From positions 31,248-95,247 of the forward strand of contig JAFLCE010000005.1 of the NCBI GenBank assembly GCA_017303655.1: a DNA stretch of 64,000 nt. Direction: 5' to 3'. Origin of the DNA: Anaerolineae bacterium. GTDB taxonomy: Bacteria; Chloroflexota; Anaerolineae; Anaerolineales; Villigracilaceae. The position numbers were made by a program, and so were the translations under genes. Below are positions 1 through 9,598 of the stretch, piece after piece. The notes beneath the pieces are model-generated. The model did no database searches and was not told the origin of the DNA. It saw nothing but the letters and a program-made list of their open reading frames with translations. How positions within the stretch are numbered: the stretch's first letter is position 1; every line of letters starts with the position of its first letter.

Positions 1-1
1 G

Positions 2-1816
2 CCGGAACGCAAGCCCATCATCGATGAAGCCTTGAAAGCCGTCGAAGTGGTTCAGCGCGACTTCCGCCGTGGTCTGCTCACCGAGCAGGAAAAGAACGAG
101 CGTGAGATCCAGATCTGGCAGGAAACGACTGACAAAGTCGGTGATGCCGTGAAGCGACACATGGATCCCGATGGCAACCTCTCCACCATGGCTACCTCCG
201 GCGCGACGAAGGGTGGGTTCTCCACTATCTCGCAGTTGGCGGGTATGCGTGGTTTGATGGCTGATCCCTCCGGTCGTATCATCCCGATGCCGATCCGTTC
301 GAACTTCCGCGAAGGTCTTACTGCGCAGGAATACTTCATTTCAACACACGGCGCCCGTAAGGGTCTTGCCGATACCGCTCTGCGTACTGCGGATGCCGGT
401 TACCTCACCCGCCGTCTTGTGGATATTGCACAAGACATCATCATCAACGAATACGACTGTGGCACCCACGACGGTGTCTGGATCCGTCGTGCAGATGATG
501 TGGCTGGACAGAAGATGGATAGCCGCATCTACAGTCGCCTCGTTGCGGATCGCATCATTCATCCGCAGACCGGCGAAGTGTTGGCTGAGTACAACGAAGT
601 CATCACACATGATCTGGCTCGCATTATTTCCGAGTCGGGCATTAGCGAAGTCAAACTCCGCTCACCGTTGACCTGTGAACTGACTCACGGTATCTGTGCC
701 AAGTGCTACGGCATTGACCTGGGTCGCGGCAACATGGTAGACCTCGGCTCGGCTGTCGGTATCGTGGCTGCTCAGTCCATCGGTGAACCGGGTACCCAGC
801 TCACACTGCGTACCTTCCACACCGGCGGTGTGGCGTCCTCGGGCGCAACGGACATCACCACAGGTCTCCCACGCGTAGAGGAAATCTTTGAAGCGCGTAA
901 ACAGCCGAAGGGTGAAGCCTCTGTCGCTGAGATCGGCGGCGTGATCCACATCCTTCAATCTGAAAAATATGCCGATATGCGCGAAGTTCATATCGAACAT
1001 TCAGAAATGATCCACGATGAGTACGCCATTCCTGAAGATTGGAAGATCATCGCCAAAGACGAATCTGAAGTGCAGGCTGGCGAGATCCTTGCCACCAAGG
1101 AAAAAGCCACCATCGTTGCCCAGCATGGCGGACGTGTTGCCGTGGAAAAGAAAGACCGCAAGGTGATCGTTTCCTACGAACAGCGTGAAGAATCCATTAT
1201 GGATATCCCCAACACCTCGCGCATCCTCGTTCGCGATGGCACGCATGTGGAAGCAGGCACACCGCTCACCGAAGGTTCACTCAACCCGCATCGCATCCTG
1301 AAAATTCAAGGACGTGACGCCTGCCAGATGTACCTCATGACCGAAGTGCAGAAGGTCTATCGCTCACAGGGTCAGAACATTCACGACAAGCACTTTGAAG
1401 TCATCATCCGCAAGATGTTGAGCAAGGTGCAGGTGACCCGCCCTGGCGATACCAAATATCTGCCCGGCGATGTGGTCGACCGTCTTGAAATCCGCAAAGC
1501 CAATGAGCAGTTGATCGCGGAAGCAAAACAACCGGCTCGCTTCAGTGAAGTGTTGCTCGGTGTTACCAAGGCTTCACTCAGCACCGACTCCTTCCTCTCG
1601 GCTTCGTCCTTCCAACACACCATCAAGGTGTTGGCGAGCGCAGCGATTGGCTCCACGACAGATCCACTCTTTGGTCTCAAGGAGAACGTCATCATCGGTA
1701 AGCTCATCCCGGCAGGTACGGGCTTTATCCACGGGCGCTTTACCATTCCCGGGGAAGAAGCAGCTCCAGCCGCAGACGCTACGGAAGAGCAGCCAGACAC
1801 CACGGTTGGCGACTAA
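2..1816 (+). CDS. rpoC: DNA-directed RNA polymerase subunit beta' (C-terminal part)
   Basis: The frame is open from base 2, so this is the 3' part of a gene that begins outside the window. It encodes the C-terminal third of the beta' subunit, which forms part of the catalytic cleft of RNA polymerase. Landmarks are [16 protein letters not shown], the highly conserved [22 protein letters not shown] segment (about residues 90-112), the [13 protein letters not shown] zinc-binding cysteines with an upstream Cys in EYDCGT, and the trigger-loop region [16 protein letters not shown]. The NADFDGD catalytic aspartates would lie upstream of the window. The protein ends in an acidic Ala/Glu-rich tail. 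A strong terminator follows the TAA, so this is the last gene of the rpoBC transcript. Confidence 0.98.
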   Translation, partial: PERKPIIDEALKAVEVVQRDFRRGLLTEQEKNEREIQIWQETTDKVGDAVKRHMDPDGNLSTMATSGATKGGFSTISQLAGMRGLMADPSGRIIPMPIRSNFREGLTAQEYFISTHGARKGLADTALRTADAGYLTRRLVDIAQDIIINEYDCGTHDGVWIRRADDVAGQKMDSRIYSRLVADRIIHPQTGEVLAEYNEVITHDLARIISESGISEVKLRSPLTCELTHGICAKCYGIDLGRGNMVDLGSAVGIVAAQSIGEPGTQLTLRTFHTGGVASSGATDITTGLPRVEEIFEARKQPKGEASVAEIGGVIHILQSEKYADMREVHIEHSEMIHDEYAIPEDWKIIAKDESEVQAGEILATKEKATIVAQHGGRVAVEKKDRKVIVSYEQREESIMDIPNTSRILVRDGTHVEAGTPLTEGSLNPHRILKIQGRDACQMYLMTEVQKVYRSQGQNIHDKHFEVIIRKMLSKVQVTRPGDTKYLPGDVVDRLEIRKANEQLIAEAKQPARFSEVLLGVTKASLSTDSFLSASSFQHTIKVLASAAIGSTTDPLFGLKENVIIGKLIPAGTGFIHGRFTIPGEEAAPAADATEEQPDTTVGD

Positions 1817-1829
1817 TCAAGTTAAACGA

Positions 1830-1862
1830 AATGCCCCGAACTTTCATTCGGGGCATTTTTTG
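1830..1862 (+). terminator. Intrinsic terminator after rpoC
   Basis: A perfect 11-bp stem (1830-1840 with 1847-1857, arms aatgccccgaa/ttcggggcatt) has a 6-nt loop and runs into a T-tract. It lies 13 nt after the rpoC stop. Confidence 0.95.
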
Positions 1863-1911
1863 TTTCAAGCTCTGTTGTGGTTGAGCCAACAACAGAGCAG
1901 TAAGATGAATA

Positions 1912-1917
1912 TATAAT
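1912..1917 (+). promoter_or_regulatory. -10 box (TATAAT) just ahead of the 1925 start
   Basis: A perfect TATAAT ends 7 nt before the ATG at 1925. Transcription would then begin at or next to the start codon, giving a leaderless mRNA. No Shine-Dalgarno sequence is visible and no good -35 box is obvious. Confidence 0.5.
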
Positions 1918-1924
1918 CGGGTTT

Positions 1925-2731
1925 ATGAAACGCACATCCCAAAAACCGGAAGGACAGCCCACCCGTGGGAAGACGGCTGATAACCGGTTACGACGAGTCG
2001 ATAACTTTATCCTGCTTTATGAGTCTGCGCTTCTCACACGGACCGATGGACTGTTCTCTGATTCTCTATTTGTGGATCTCGGCTATGGCTTTGACCCGCG
2101 TACTACGCTCGAAAGTGCCGCACGGTTTCGGCGAGTGAACTCAACATTGCCCATCCTCGGTGTGGAGATCGATAAGGAACGGGTGGATGGGGCGCAGCCA
2201 TTTGCTGATGAGCGGACTTTCTTTCGCCTGGGCGGATTCAATTTGCCATTGAGATCAGGCGAACATGTTCGGCTGATTCGTGCTTTCAATGTACTGAGGC
2301 AATATGAAGAAAAAGATTTTGCGCCTGCGTATGAACGCCTCGCCGAGTATGTCTTAACTGACGGTTTGATGATCGAAGGAACGTCTACGCCGTTTGGCAG
2401 CCTTTGGGCGGCGAATCTGGTTCGAAGGGTTGAGCCAGCTCAATGGTCGTTTGAGGCGTTGGTCTTCTCCACTAATTTTCATAGCGGGTTTGATGTGGAA
2501 GAATTCCAGACCATCCTGCCGAAAAATTACATCCATCGTGTGGTGAAGAGTGAACCCATTTTTGATTTCTTTGAAGCATGGAAGCGCTCTGCTGCTGAAA
2601 GTGCGCATGCTAAAACATTTGGGTTGAAGCAATGGTTTGCGGTTGCGGCAGAGGCGTTGGCGCGCAAAGGCTTTGCTGTGGACTTGCATAAAAAATGGCT
2701 GAGCAAGGGATATTTGATCTGGTATCTTTGA
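1925..2731 (+). CDS. Class I SAM-dependent methyltransferase-like protein
   Basis: This 268-residue soluble protein has a Rossmann-type start: FVDLGYGFDPRTT (about residues 50-62) resembles methyltransferase motif I, and LGVEIDKERV (about 79-88) fits the acidic end of strand 2 that binds the SAM ribose. The rest is not diagnostic of a substrate. The start at ATG 1925 is supported by the -10 box directly upstream, which suggests leaderless translation. The gene stands alone between the rpoC terminator and a lipoprotein gene. The methyltransferase fold is inferred from two motifs only. The substrate is unknown. Confidence 0.65.
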   Translation: MKRTSQKPEGQPTRGKTADNRLRRVDNFILLYESALLTRTDGLFSDSLFVDLGYGFDPRTTLESAARFRRVNSTLPILGVEIDKERVDGAQPFADERTFFRLGGFNLPLRSGEHVRLIRAFNVLRQYEEKDFAPAYERLAEYVLTDGLMIEGTSTPFGSLWAANLVRRVEPAQWSFEALVFSTNFHSGFDVEEFQTILPKNYIHRVVKSEPIFDFFEAWKRSAAESAHAKTFGLKQWFAVAAEALARKGFAVDLHKKWLSKGYLIWYL

Positions 2732-2769
2732 ATTTCATGTCATAATTGGGAAGGAAATAGGAGAGCTTC

Positions 2770-3720
2770 ATGCCGCGTTCGAAATCATTTATTCTTGCAA
2801 TTGTCATGCTCACGCTTGCCGCGTTGGCATGTGCCGTGCCCGGTGTTGTGAATACGGATGCTGTTGGAACCACAGCCGCCGAAACGATTGTTGCGGGTCT
2901 GACTCAAAATGTGACGAATACCTTCACCCCGACCAATGCCGCCACGTTGACGATGACCTTTACGCCCACGCTCATCATCCCAACAGGGCGACCTGCAACA
3001 GAAACACAAATACCAGCATCAGTTGAACCTGGGGTTTCGATCTTTGGCACGGCTACCTCCAGCCCAACGACTGGTGCTTTTGAGACCTTTACAGCCACAG
3101 TGGTGGAGATGAGTGTCACTCGCCCCACGAATTGCCGCACAGGTCCGGGCAAGTCCTATGATATTGTGGGAACGTTGTTGGTGGGGAAAACGGTTACTGT
3201 TCTTGGGCGTGACCCCACAGATAATTATTATTACATTCCCAACCCAGATGGGTTAACCGAGTATTGCTGGGTGTGGGGTGAGTATGCAGTCTTTACCGGT
3301 TCTCAATTTGCCATGCCTGCTTTCACGCCGCCCGCCACGCCTACATCGACGGTGACGCCGATCCCTTCGCTTTCGTTCAAGCTCAAAGGCAATGGTATGG
3401 CATCTTGCAGCGGCGCCTGGTGGATGAATATTGAGATCACAAACTTCAGTAAATATACATTTGGGTCGGTCAAGATCGAAATGCAAGATATAACGAAAAA
3501 TGTTTTTCGTGTGGTTGCTTACAATGATTTCCCATCCACCACCGGCTGCGGAAATCTTTCCATTTCAGATAATATTCCTATAGAAGCTTCGGTTGTGGTC
3601 AGCGGACCGAAGTTCGATTACAACCTACGAGATAGTTCTCTGCGTGGATCCATTACCGTCTGCTCCGAAGACGATCTGAAAGGCGTGTGCACGACTATCA
3701 AAGCGCCTTTCAACCCTTAA
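2770..3720 (+). CDS. SH3b-domain lipoprotein
   Basis: This 316-residue secreted protein has a lipobox signal peptide (LTLAALAC, cysteine at about residue 21), so it is probably anchored to the outer face of the membrane. A Thr/Pro/Ala-rich linker follows. An SH3-like bacterial domain lies at about 115-178, with the typical NCRTGPGKSYDIVGTL opening and a CWVWGEY closing segment containing paired cysteines. The C-terminal domain (about 195-316) is of unrecognised type with four cysteines. An AGGAG ribosome binding site lies at about 2759. SH3b domains usually bind cell-wall or surface ligands, so the role here is inferred. The 3' end overlaps the convergent membrane-protein gene by 11 bp. A related lipoprotein lies at 19,525-20,223. 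Confidence 0.85.
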   Translation: MPRSKSFILAIVMLTLAALACAVPGVVNTDAVGTTAAETIVAGLTQNVTNTFTPTNAATLTMTFTPTLIIPTGRPATETQIPASVEPGVSIFGTATSSPTTGAFETFTATVVEMSVTRPTNCRTGPGKSYDIVGTLLVGKTVTVLGRDPTDNYYYIPNPDGLTEYCWVWGEYAVFTGSQFAMPAFTPPATPTSTVTPIPSLSFKLKGNGMASCSGAWWMNIEITNFSKYTFGSVKIEMQDITKNVFRVVAYNDFPSTTGCGNLSISDNIPIEASVVVSGPKFDYNLRDSSLRGSITVCSEDDLKGVCTTIKAPFNP

Positions 3721-4141
3721 TGATTTCTTCTTTCTTTTTGCGGATCAAGAAAAACGGAATCAGGAATAGCGGCAATGAAATGAGCAGTCCGATCAAAATG
3801 CCGCCACCAAAGGAGCCGCCCAGCGCGGCGACGGCATATTCTCCGTTGTCAATGATGTCAGTAGAACCGTCTGGAAAATAGCAGGTGATCTCAACGGTAT
3901 GACCTTGTGTGCCGTTGGGGTCGGAGGTAGTGGGACCGGAAGCACCTTCTTGCAGCGAGGTGCTTTCTGCGCCGGGACAATACATGGCGACGGCGATGCG
4001 TTCGCTAAAGTTGGGGATAACGAATAAACTGGGTCCGATCATGAAGGTGGTGACGAAGAGAATGCCGCTGGAAAGAAGACACAATAGCACCCAGGCAATG
4101 ATGCGCGCAATCCAAACTTCTTTTGATGTATTAAGTTTCAT
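3710..4141 (-). CDS. Two-TM membrane protein of unknown function
   Basis: This 143-residue protein has two hydrophobic spans, at about residues 12-36 and 106-133. Between them is an extracytoplasmic loop with two cysteines (MYCPGAES and ITCYFPDG) that could form a disulfide. The tail is basic (RKKKEE). I do not recognise the family. The small, two-TM, C-loop-C architecture is common among uncharacterised Chloroflexota surface proteins. Its end overlaps the end of the SH3b lipoprotein gene by 11 bp, tail to tail. The ATG at 4141 is followed by a normal basic N-terminus. No operon partner lies upstream. Confidence 0.65.
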   Translation of the reverse strand: MKLNTSKEVWIARIIAWVLLCLLSSGILFVTTFMIGPSLFVIPNFSERIAVAMYCPGAESTSLQEGASGPTTSDPNGTQGHTVEITCYFPDGSTDIIDNGEYAVAALGGSFGGGILIGLLISLPLFLIPFFLIRKKKEEIIKG

Positions 4142-4276
4142 AGGTTACCTCTAATAAGATTGATTGTATGATTTTAGCGACACGAAACAATCACCCAAAG
4201 GGTGGAGGACTTGACGCATCTCTTTTTTGCCCGTAAGATAAGCCCCGCAATAGAACATTAATTCACCATATACTTT

Positions 4277-4343
4277 ACCGCCAAGCACGCTAAGACCGCG
4301 AAGAAGACCATTTCTTCTTTGCGCCATTTGCGGTCTTCGCGGT
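4277..4343. repeat. Nonamer-built inverted repeat element, copy 1
   Basis: The left half reads as 9-nt units ACCGCCAAG, CACGCTAAG, ACCGCGAAG. The right half contains the reverse complement, ending in CTTCGCGGT. The core arms accgcgaaga (4295-4304) and tcttcgcggt (4334-4343) are perfect. The element sits directly before the gyrA ribosome binding site. Related elements are at 16,990-17,049 and 40,713-40,775. Confidence 0.75.
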
Positions 4344-4360
4344 TCAAAAAGGAACTTTTC

Positions 4361-6970
4361 ATGGAACTTGGTATTGTAAAAAAAATAGATATTGATACAG
4401 AGATGCAACAGGCGTACCTCGATTACGCCATGTCGGTCATCGTGTCACGCGCGCTGCCCGATGCCCGCGACGGTATGAAGCCGGTACAGCGCCGCATTTT
4501 GTATGCGATGTATGACATGGGCATCCGTGCGGATACAGCATATAAGAAGTCTGCTCGTATCGTCGGTGAAGTGTTGGGTAAATATCACCCGCATGGTGAC
4601 TCGTCTGTGTATGAGGCGATGGCTCGTCTTGCGCAGGATTTTTCGATGCGCACCATGCTGGTGGATGGACAAGGCAACTTCGGTTCCGTCGATGGTGACC
4701 CGCCTGCTGCCATGCGTTATACCGAGGCGCGATTAACTGCCGCCGCGCTCGACATTTTGACGGACCTCAACAAAAATACAGTGGACTTCACTGCCAACTT
4801 TGACGACACACTGGAAGAACCGAGTGTGTTGCCTGCCGCAATCCCGAATCTTTTAGTCAACGGCGCGACGGGTATCGCTGTGGGTATGGCGACGTCGATC
4901 CCGCCGCATAACTTAAGTGAAGTTGTAGACGCCCTCGTGTTCATGCTCGAACGCTGGGAGAAGCTCGACGACATTGACGTTGAGCAGTTGATGAAGTTCG
5001 TGAAGGGACCGGACTTCCCAACCGGTGGTCTCATCATTGAACAAACCGGCGAAGAAGGCATTGATGCCGCCTATGGTTCCGGTCGCGGACGTGTGATCGT
5101 GCAAGCCAAAGCACATGTCGAAGAGATGGAGCGCGGCAAGAACCGCATCATCGTCTCTGAACTGCCTTATATGGTCAACAAATCCAGTTTGATCGAACGT
5201 ATTGCTGAGCTGGCGCGTGACGGTCACCTCGAAGGTCTTTCCGACCTGCGCGATGAATCCGACCGCCAGGGCATGCGCATCGTCCTCGAACTGACCAAGA
5301 ATGCTGACCCGAATTTCGTTTTGCGTGACCTCTACAAACGCACGCCGATGCAGACGACCTTCAGCATCAACCTGCTGGCGTTGGTGGACGGCGAGCCGCG
5401 TACCTTAACTCTCAAACAGGCACTCCGCGTCTATTTGGAGCACAGGCTCACGGTCATCAAGAGGCGCGCGGAATTTGATCTGGCAAAAGCCAAAGCGCGA
5501 GCCCACATCCTCGAAGGGTATCTCGTCGCTCTTAAGAATTTAGACGAACTGATCGAACTGATCCGCTCCGCTTCTGATGTGGACGTGGCGCGTGGCAAAC
5601 TGATGAAGCGTTACAAACTCTCTGAGTTGCAGGCGAACGCGATCCTCGATATGCAGTTGCGTCGTCTTGCTGCTCTTGAACGCAAGAAGATCGAGACCGA
5701 ATATAAAGAAGTAACCGGGGTCATCAAAGAGTTGACCACGCTCTTGAAGACGCCCAAGATGATGCGCGGTGTGGTGGCGGATGAACTTCAGAAAGTGAAA
5801 GCCGCGTATGGCGATCGTCGCCGCACGCAGATCATCAATGTAAAAGACGGCGCGAAGGGCGGCAAGGCGCTCACCGCCAATGATACGCTTCCGCAGCAAG
5901 TCGTGTGGATCGGTGTGACGGATGATGGTCTCGTCTCGCGCACGCACGATGATAAACAACCTAAACATTCTGGTAACGATGCACCCAGATTCCTGGTGAA
6001 GGCATCCACAACGGATACGATTTTCTTCGTGAGCAAACTCGGTAAAGCCGCCGCAGTTGCCGCGCATTTGATCCCTGAAGCGAGCAAGATGAGTCAGGGC
6101 ATTGCCTATCATAAGGTTTCCCCGTTGAATGATACGGATGCGCTTGCGGCTGTGTTCTCATTGCCTGCCAGCAAATCGTCACTGGGCGAAGAGACTTGTG
6201 TCATTACGATCACGCGCTTCGGTATGATCAAGAAGAGTCTGCTCACCGAATTGCCCGGACCTTCATCGCAGACGTTCGTGTTGGCAAAAGTCAACGAAGG
6301 CGACCGTCTCGGCTGGGTGGGTGTGACGGACGGTAAGAAGAAGGAAATCCTACTGGTAACTGCCAGCGGTAAGGCGATCCGCTTCAAGGAAGATGATGTG
6401 CGCCCGATGGGTCTTGTGGCGGCGGGTGTGAACGGCATGAAGCTCGAAGACAAGGACGAAGTCGTTGGCGCGGAAATTTTGCCTGTTGACGGCGAGATCT
6501 TCCTGTTGACCAATGATGGCAAAGCCAAACGCGTGGACCAGAAAGAATTCCCCGTACAGGGACGCTACGGCAAGGGCGTTGTCGCATGGGATTTGCCGAA
6601 TAAGTCCACTCTCTCTGCGGTTGCAACTGGTAAACCGAATCACGTTCTAACTATTCACATGAGCAAAGGCGCCCCCAAGTCCGCGAGGCTGGATGCGGCG
6701 GCTGTGAGAAAGCGCGCCTCCTCGAAGGGTGATCTAGTCGTTGAAGTGAAACCCGGCGAGACCATCACTGCGATTGCGTTTGGTTGGATGTTGGAGAGTT
6801 ATATCAAGGTGGCAAAAGCGGAAGAGCCGAAAAAGAAAGAAGGCGGAAAACAGAAGGCGGCGAAAGCGCCTGCGAAGAAGTCTGCCAAGCCAGTTACGAA
6901 GACGAAGGCAAAACCGGTGAAGAAGGCATCCAAGCCGGTGAAGAAAGTCCCTGCGAAGAAAAAGAAATAG
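4361..6970 (+). CDS. gyrA: DNA gyrase subunit A (type IIA topoisomerase A subunit) with Lys-rich tail
   Basis: The 869-residue breakage-reunion subunit introduces negative supercoils together with GyrB. The quinolone-region signature [11 protein letters not shown] and the catalytic tyrosine in [10 protein letters not shown] are present. The C-terminal beta-pinwheel contains QGRYGKG (about residues 730-736), a diverged form of the GyrA box QRRGGKG, so a ParC-like decatenase cannot be excluded from sequence alone. After the pinwheel there is an unusual tail of about 55 residues, rich in Lys, Ala and Pro (KKAxKPVKK-type repeats), reminiscent of histone H1. A start at ATG 4361 is preferred over an upstream TTG because AAAAAGGA sits 7 nt before it. 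The gene is flanked by a nonamer repeat and a long hairpin. Confidence 0.93.
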   Translation: MELGIVKKIDIDTEMQQAYLDYAMSVIVSRALPDARDGMKPVQRRILYAMYDMGIRADTAYKKSARIVGEVLGKYHPHGDSSVYEAMARLAQDFSMRTMLVDGQGNFGSVDGDPPAAMRYTEARLTAAALDILTDLNKNTVDFTANFDDTLEEPSVLPAAIPNLLVNGATGIAVGMATSIPPHNLSEVVDALVFMLERWEKLDDIDVEQLMKFVKGPDFPTGGLIIEQTGEEGIDAAYGSGRGRVIVQAKAHVEEMERGKNRIIVSELPYMVNKSSLIERIAELARDGHLEGLSDLRDESDRQGMRIVLELTKNADPNFVLRDLYKRTPMQTTFSINLLALVDGEPRTLTLKQALRVYLEHRLTVIKRRAEFDLAKAKARAHILEGYLVALKNLDELIELIRSASDVDVARGKLMKRYKLSELQANAILDMQLRRLAALERKKIETEYKEVTGVIKELTTLLKTPKMMRGVVADELQKVKAAYGDRRRTQIINVKDGAKGGKALTANDTLPQQVVWIGVTDDGLVSRTHDDKQPKHSGNDAPRFLVKASTTDTIFFVSKLGKAAAVAAHLIPEASKMSQGIAYHKVSPLNDTDALAAVFSLPASKSSLGEETCVITITRFGMIKKSLLTELPGPSSQTFVLAKVNEGDRLGWVGVTDGKKKEILLVTASGKAIRFKEDDVRPMGLVAAGVNGMKLEDKDEVVGAEILPVDGEIFLLTNDGKAKRVDQKEFPVQGRYGKGVVAWDLPNKSTLSAVATGKPNHVLTIHMSKGAPKSARLDAAAVRKRASSKGDLVVEVKPGETITAIAFGWMLESYIKVAKAEEPKKKEGGKQKAAKAPAKKSAKPVTKTKAKPVKKASKPVKKVPAKKKK

Positions 6971-6974
6971 TAGT

Positions 6975-7017
6975 TAACAAGACATCCGAAGTCTTTAAGA
7001 TTTCGGATGTCTTGTTA
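6975..7017 (+). terminator. Long perfect hairpin after gyrA
   Basis: A 16-bp perfect stem (6975-6990 with 7002-7017) encloses an 11-nt loop, starting 4 nt after the gyrA stop. It lacks a proper T-run (only ttat follows), so it may be an atypical terminator or an mRNA 3'-end stabiliser. Confidence 0.6.
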
Positions 7018-7181
7018 TATGAGTTGTATAATTGGGTCTTGAAAAACAGCACTGAGTATTAACGCTCACTGGAATTGGGCAAAGAGAAGCTTGGTCATGT
7101 TGAGGTAGATGAAGAGAAGTAAATTAACCATCTCTCTAAAATCACCCAAATTTATAGTTATTTTTAGGACAATTTGTAAAT

Positions 7182-7472
7182 ATGACCCAAGAACCTGAAA
7201 ATAAAATCTATAAAGTAAAAATCCTAGTTTCAGGATTTACGAAAGAACAAGTTACGGAAGGTTTACAAGACCTTTTAGATGAATTCAGGGTTAGACCTTG
7301 GTTGTTTGAGACTGAAGCGTATTTTGACGAGACGAACAATTTGCTTGTAGTTATAGTCGGATATGAAAATGATTTTCGGCTTGAAGAAGGTGCAATAGAT
7401 GAAGTTTCAGATTGCGTTATTGCGACACTGAATTTCAATGAACAGATAAGCTTTAACGTGTCCAGGATATAA
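7182..7472 (+). CDS. Small AT-rich hypothetical protein
   Basis: This 96-residue soluble protein is acidic, with no signal peptide or membrane segment. I do not recognise it. The pattern VKILVSGFTKEQVTEGLQDLLDEFR followed by two LVVIVGYEN / CVIATLNFN strands suggests a small alpha/beta fold. The gene and its flanks are clearly more AT-rich than gyrA, which suggests recent acquisition. The start codon is the first ATG, with only a weak AGGAC about 12 nt upstream. A strong terminator follows at 7551-7590. About 160 nt of AT-rich sequence between the gyrA hairpin and this gene holds no recognisable feature. Confidence 0.55.
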   Translation: MTQEPENKIYKVKILVSGFTKEQVTEGLQDLLDEFRVRPWLFETEAYFDETNNLLVVIVGYENDFRLEEGAIDEVSDCVIATLNFNEQISFNVSRI

Positions 7473-7550
7473 ACACAAGAATCTTTTGTAACTTAAGAGC
7501 AACTTTCTGAATATTGGGTGTAAAGAAAGACTAATTGGATTATTACAAAC

Positions 7551-7590
7551 AAAACGCGGATAGATCAACATCTATCCGCGTTTTTATTTC
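7551..7590. terminator. Bidirectional terminator between convergent genes
   Basis: A perfect 14-bp stem (7551-7564 with 7571-7584, core acgcggataga) encloses a 6-nt loop and has T-rich flanks on both strands. It serves the + gene ending at 7472 and the - gene ending at 7602. Confidence 0.9.
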
Positions 7591-7601
7591 ACATATAGTA
7601 A

Positions 7602-8114
7602 TTACTGAGGCGGCTGAACAATTCCCGAAGAAAATCCGTCTTGCGTCACAAAATCCACAACAAAAACATGGAAGGTGCCATCGCCGCAATCCACGTTCCA
7701 TTCTTCCTGCCAGGAACCTTCAGCATTGGGCTGGGTGATCACAGTGATTTCAGTCGTCTCCGCTTTAGGAGAAGGACAACTCGCTTCTTCGTAGTAGATA
7801 GGAATCTGCAACCACACAAATTCGCGTGCCCGTTCATCTCCCAGCCCGCCTTCTGGTGCTTCGCTAAACGGCGTGAATGGGATTGGGACATTGGGGCTGT
7901 TGGGGTCATCTGGATTTACTGGAATCTCATAGACTTCCTTAACCTCATCGACAACTTCTTTTGCTGCCACATAGGCTTGGTAGCCATAATAACCACCTAC
8001 CCCCGTCACCAGACAGCAACAACCGAGAATAAGTACTCCTACAATAGAAATGATTAAGTTTCGGTTCGAACTTTTATCTTCATGAATAGCAGAATTCTGT
8101 GGGTCAGTGTACAT
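7602..8114 (-). CDS. Single-pass membrane protein with extracytoplasmic domain, unknown function
   Basis: This 170-residue protein has a short polar N-terminus, one hydrophobic segment (about residues 20-45: NLIISIVGVLILGCCCLVTGVGGYYG, with three adjacent cysteines) and an exported C-terminal domain. That domain has two further cysteines (EASCPSPK and WNVDCGDG). No family is recognised. An in-frame TTG two codons upstream is rejected in favour of ATG 8114 because TAGGAG sits 10 nt before the ATG. It is transcribed towards the shared terminator at 7551-7590. The upstream stretch to 8287 is AT-rich and may hold divergent promoters. Confidence 0.65.
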   Translation of the reverse strand: MYTDPQNSAIHEDKSSNRNLIISIVGVLILGCCCLVTGVGGYYGYQAYVAAKEVVDEVKEVYEIPVNPDDPNSPNVPIPFTPFSEAPEGGLGDERAREFVWLQIPIYYEEASCPSPKAETTEITVITQPNAEGSWQEEWNVDCGDGTFHVFVVDFVTQDGFSSGIVQPPQ

Positions 8115-8287
8115 TAGCAATAATCTCCTAAAATAATATTAATATATATTATGCTCAAAAAGTGTAAAAAGCCGAATGCCCCTTTCGTCTTATGTATTTT
8201 GCTATTCTTTCCAACCGAGACGAGAATCCATTCCTTGATTTGCCCAGGGAGAATATAATTATTTACATACCCGGAAAGGAGGATTCC

Positions 8288-8674
8288 ATGGAGTACACCA
8301 TCCAACTCGATGAAGCAGCCGGACTCATTTCTGCACGTGCCGCAGGGGCATGGGAAACAGAAAAAGATAACCTCATGGTAGATCAGCTCCTGCAACTGGT
8401 CGATACAAGCGAGGTTCACAAGATATTGCTGGATATCCGCGAACTTCACTTCGACCTTTCCATCATCCAGATCTTCCAACGTGCCAAAACGATGCGGGAA
8501 AAACGTTTGAAGCAAAACAAAGTCACATCTAAAGTGGCGTTGGTCTATACGCCTGCCGGTCCGAAGCTGGATGCCGACATGAAATTCTTCGAGAACGCCG
8601 CCCGAAATCGGAGCATGCCTTACTGTGTTTTCATCGATATGGAAAAAGCACAGCAATGGCTTCTAGCGGATTAA
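8288..8674 (+). CDS. SpoIIAA-like / STAS-type domain protein
   Basis: This 128-residue cytosolic protein begins with a beta strand (MEYTIQLDEAAGLISARAAG). It then has the pattern VHKILLDIRELHFDLS and SKVALVYTPAGPKLDADMKFFENAA, which resembles the SpoIIAA-like (STAS/Sec14-related) single-domain proteins. Those proteins often act as regulators or lipid/carboxylate-binding modules. No phosphorylatable serine motif is obvious. ATG 8288 is chosen because GGAAAGGAGG lies 5 nt upstream, although the frame stays open further upstream. No partner kinase is adjacent. The assignment rests on the fold pattern only. Confidence 0.6.
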   Translation: MEYTIQLDEAAGLISARAAGAWETEKDNLMVDQLLQLVDTSEVHKILLDIRELHFDLSIIQIFQRAKTMREKRLKQNKVTSKVALVYTPAGPKLDADMKFFENAARNRSMPYCVFIDMEKAQQWLLAD

Positions 8675-8764
8675 GACCCCGCCTCCCCTCAACCCGACGG
8701 TTGACTCTGTTTCATCGAAAGAATCAACCCGCAACAAAACATCATCCGTCCCTGTATTCTCTAC

Positions 8765-9499
8765 ATGAAACTTTTTCGTATTGCTAACCTGATCCGTATC
8801 CTTGCGGCTTGGGCAGTGCTCTCACAGCTTTTCCTTTTGGTGATCTTCACCCTTTTTCTAGGACCGAACTCGCGAGCCGTAATGCTCATGGCAACTGGCT
8901 TGATGGGGCTGTGGATGGTAGTAGGTGGGACGTTGATGTGGATGTTTCGCGAACCCATCCGTGAATGGGTATTGAAGATCAAGTTGAACTGGGGAATTAA
9001 ATTTGTTCTATTCAGCATTCTGCTGGCATTGTCTGAAGAAGCCATCGCCGTGTCCATGACCAACCTTGCGCCGCTCTTTGGGGTTCCGCTTGGCGCGGCG
9101 TACATTACTGCGTCCGCTAATTATTTTGATGTGGTCATCTTTCACAGTGTGGTGGTTTTTATTCCCATGTTCATGGTCTGGGCATTTCTACTCTCGCGCT
9201 GGAGCTTTTCTCACACGTCTATATTCCTGCTCTTTGGCTTGACCGGTTTCCTCTCCGAAGCGATCTTTGCCGGAACCTTCGACCTGGCGCGTGCGCCTTT
9301 CTGGATATTCATTTATGGATTGATGATCTGGCTGCCTGCATACACGTTACCCGCACGCGAACGGGCAAAGCCTCCGCGTTGGTGGATGTATCCGCTCGCG
9401 CTGTTTGCTCCATTTCTTCTTGCAGTTCCTGTCGCGCTTTTGGTCAGCTCCCTGCACCCGATTAGTATTCATTTCCCGCCGATTCTCCCGAATTCTTGA
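8765..9499 (+). CDS. Polytopic membrane protein of unknown function
   Basis: This 244-residue, very hydrophobic protein has about seven predicted membrane spans. A Glu pair within ALSEEAIAVSMTNLAPLFG (about residues 86-104) and FDVVIFHSVVVFIPMF (about 120-135) place an acidic pair and a histidine in membrane segments. This recalls intramembrane enzymes, but the canonical CPBP or rhomboid motifs are not present, so no function is proposed. The gene ends 28 nt before a terminator. There is no signal peptide beyond the first transmembrane helix. Its neighbours are unrelated. Confidence 0.6.
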   Translation: MKLFRIANLIRILAAWAVLSQLFLLVIFTLFLGPNSRAVMLMATGLMGLWMVVGGTLMWMFREPIREWVLKIKLNWGIKFVLFSILLALSEEAIAVSMTNLAPLFGVPLGAAYITASANYFDVVIFHSVVVFIPMFMVWAFLLSRWSFSHTSIFLLFGLTGFLSEAIFAGTFDLARAPFWIFIYGLMIWLPAYTLPARERAKPPRWWMYPLALFAPFLLAVPVALLVSSLHPISIHFPPILPNS

Positions 9500-9526
9500 G
9501 CACTCTCAATATCTGTTCCAAATAAA

Positions 9527-9561
9527 GACGCGGATGGTGTAAAATCCCTCCGCGTTTTTTA
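9527..9561 (+). terminator. Terminator after 8765-9499
   Basis: A 7-bp GC-rich stem (acgcgga 9528-9534 / tccgcgt 9549-9555) is followed by a T6 run. Confidence 0.8.
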
Positions 9562-9598
9562 CTATTTAGCATTTAGATCAAGATGGGAGGTAGAAGTC

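Noticed and set aside
7065-7125. Short frame ending ...LGHVEVDEEK before the small AT-rich gene
   Set aside because: Fewer than 20 codons without a start or ribosome binding site; it could be a gene remnant but there is too little to support it.
8114-8656. Long open frame on the - strand
   Set aside because: It lies opposite the SpoIIAA-like gene at 8288-8674, which has a strong ribosome binding site and a coherent fold pattern; the - frame has no recognisable protein features.
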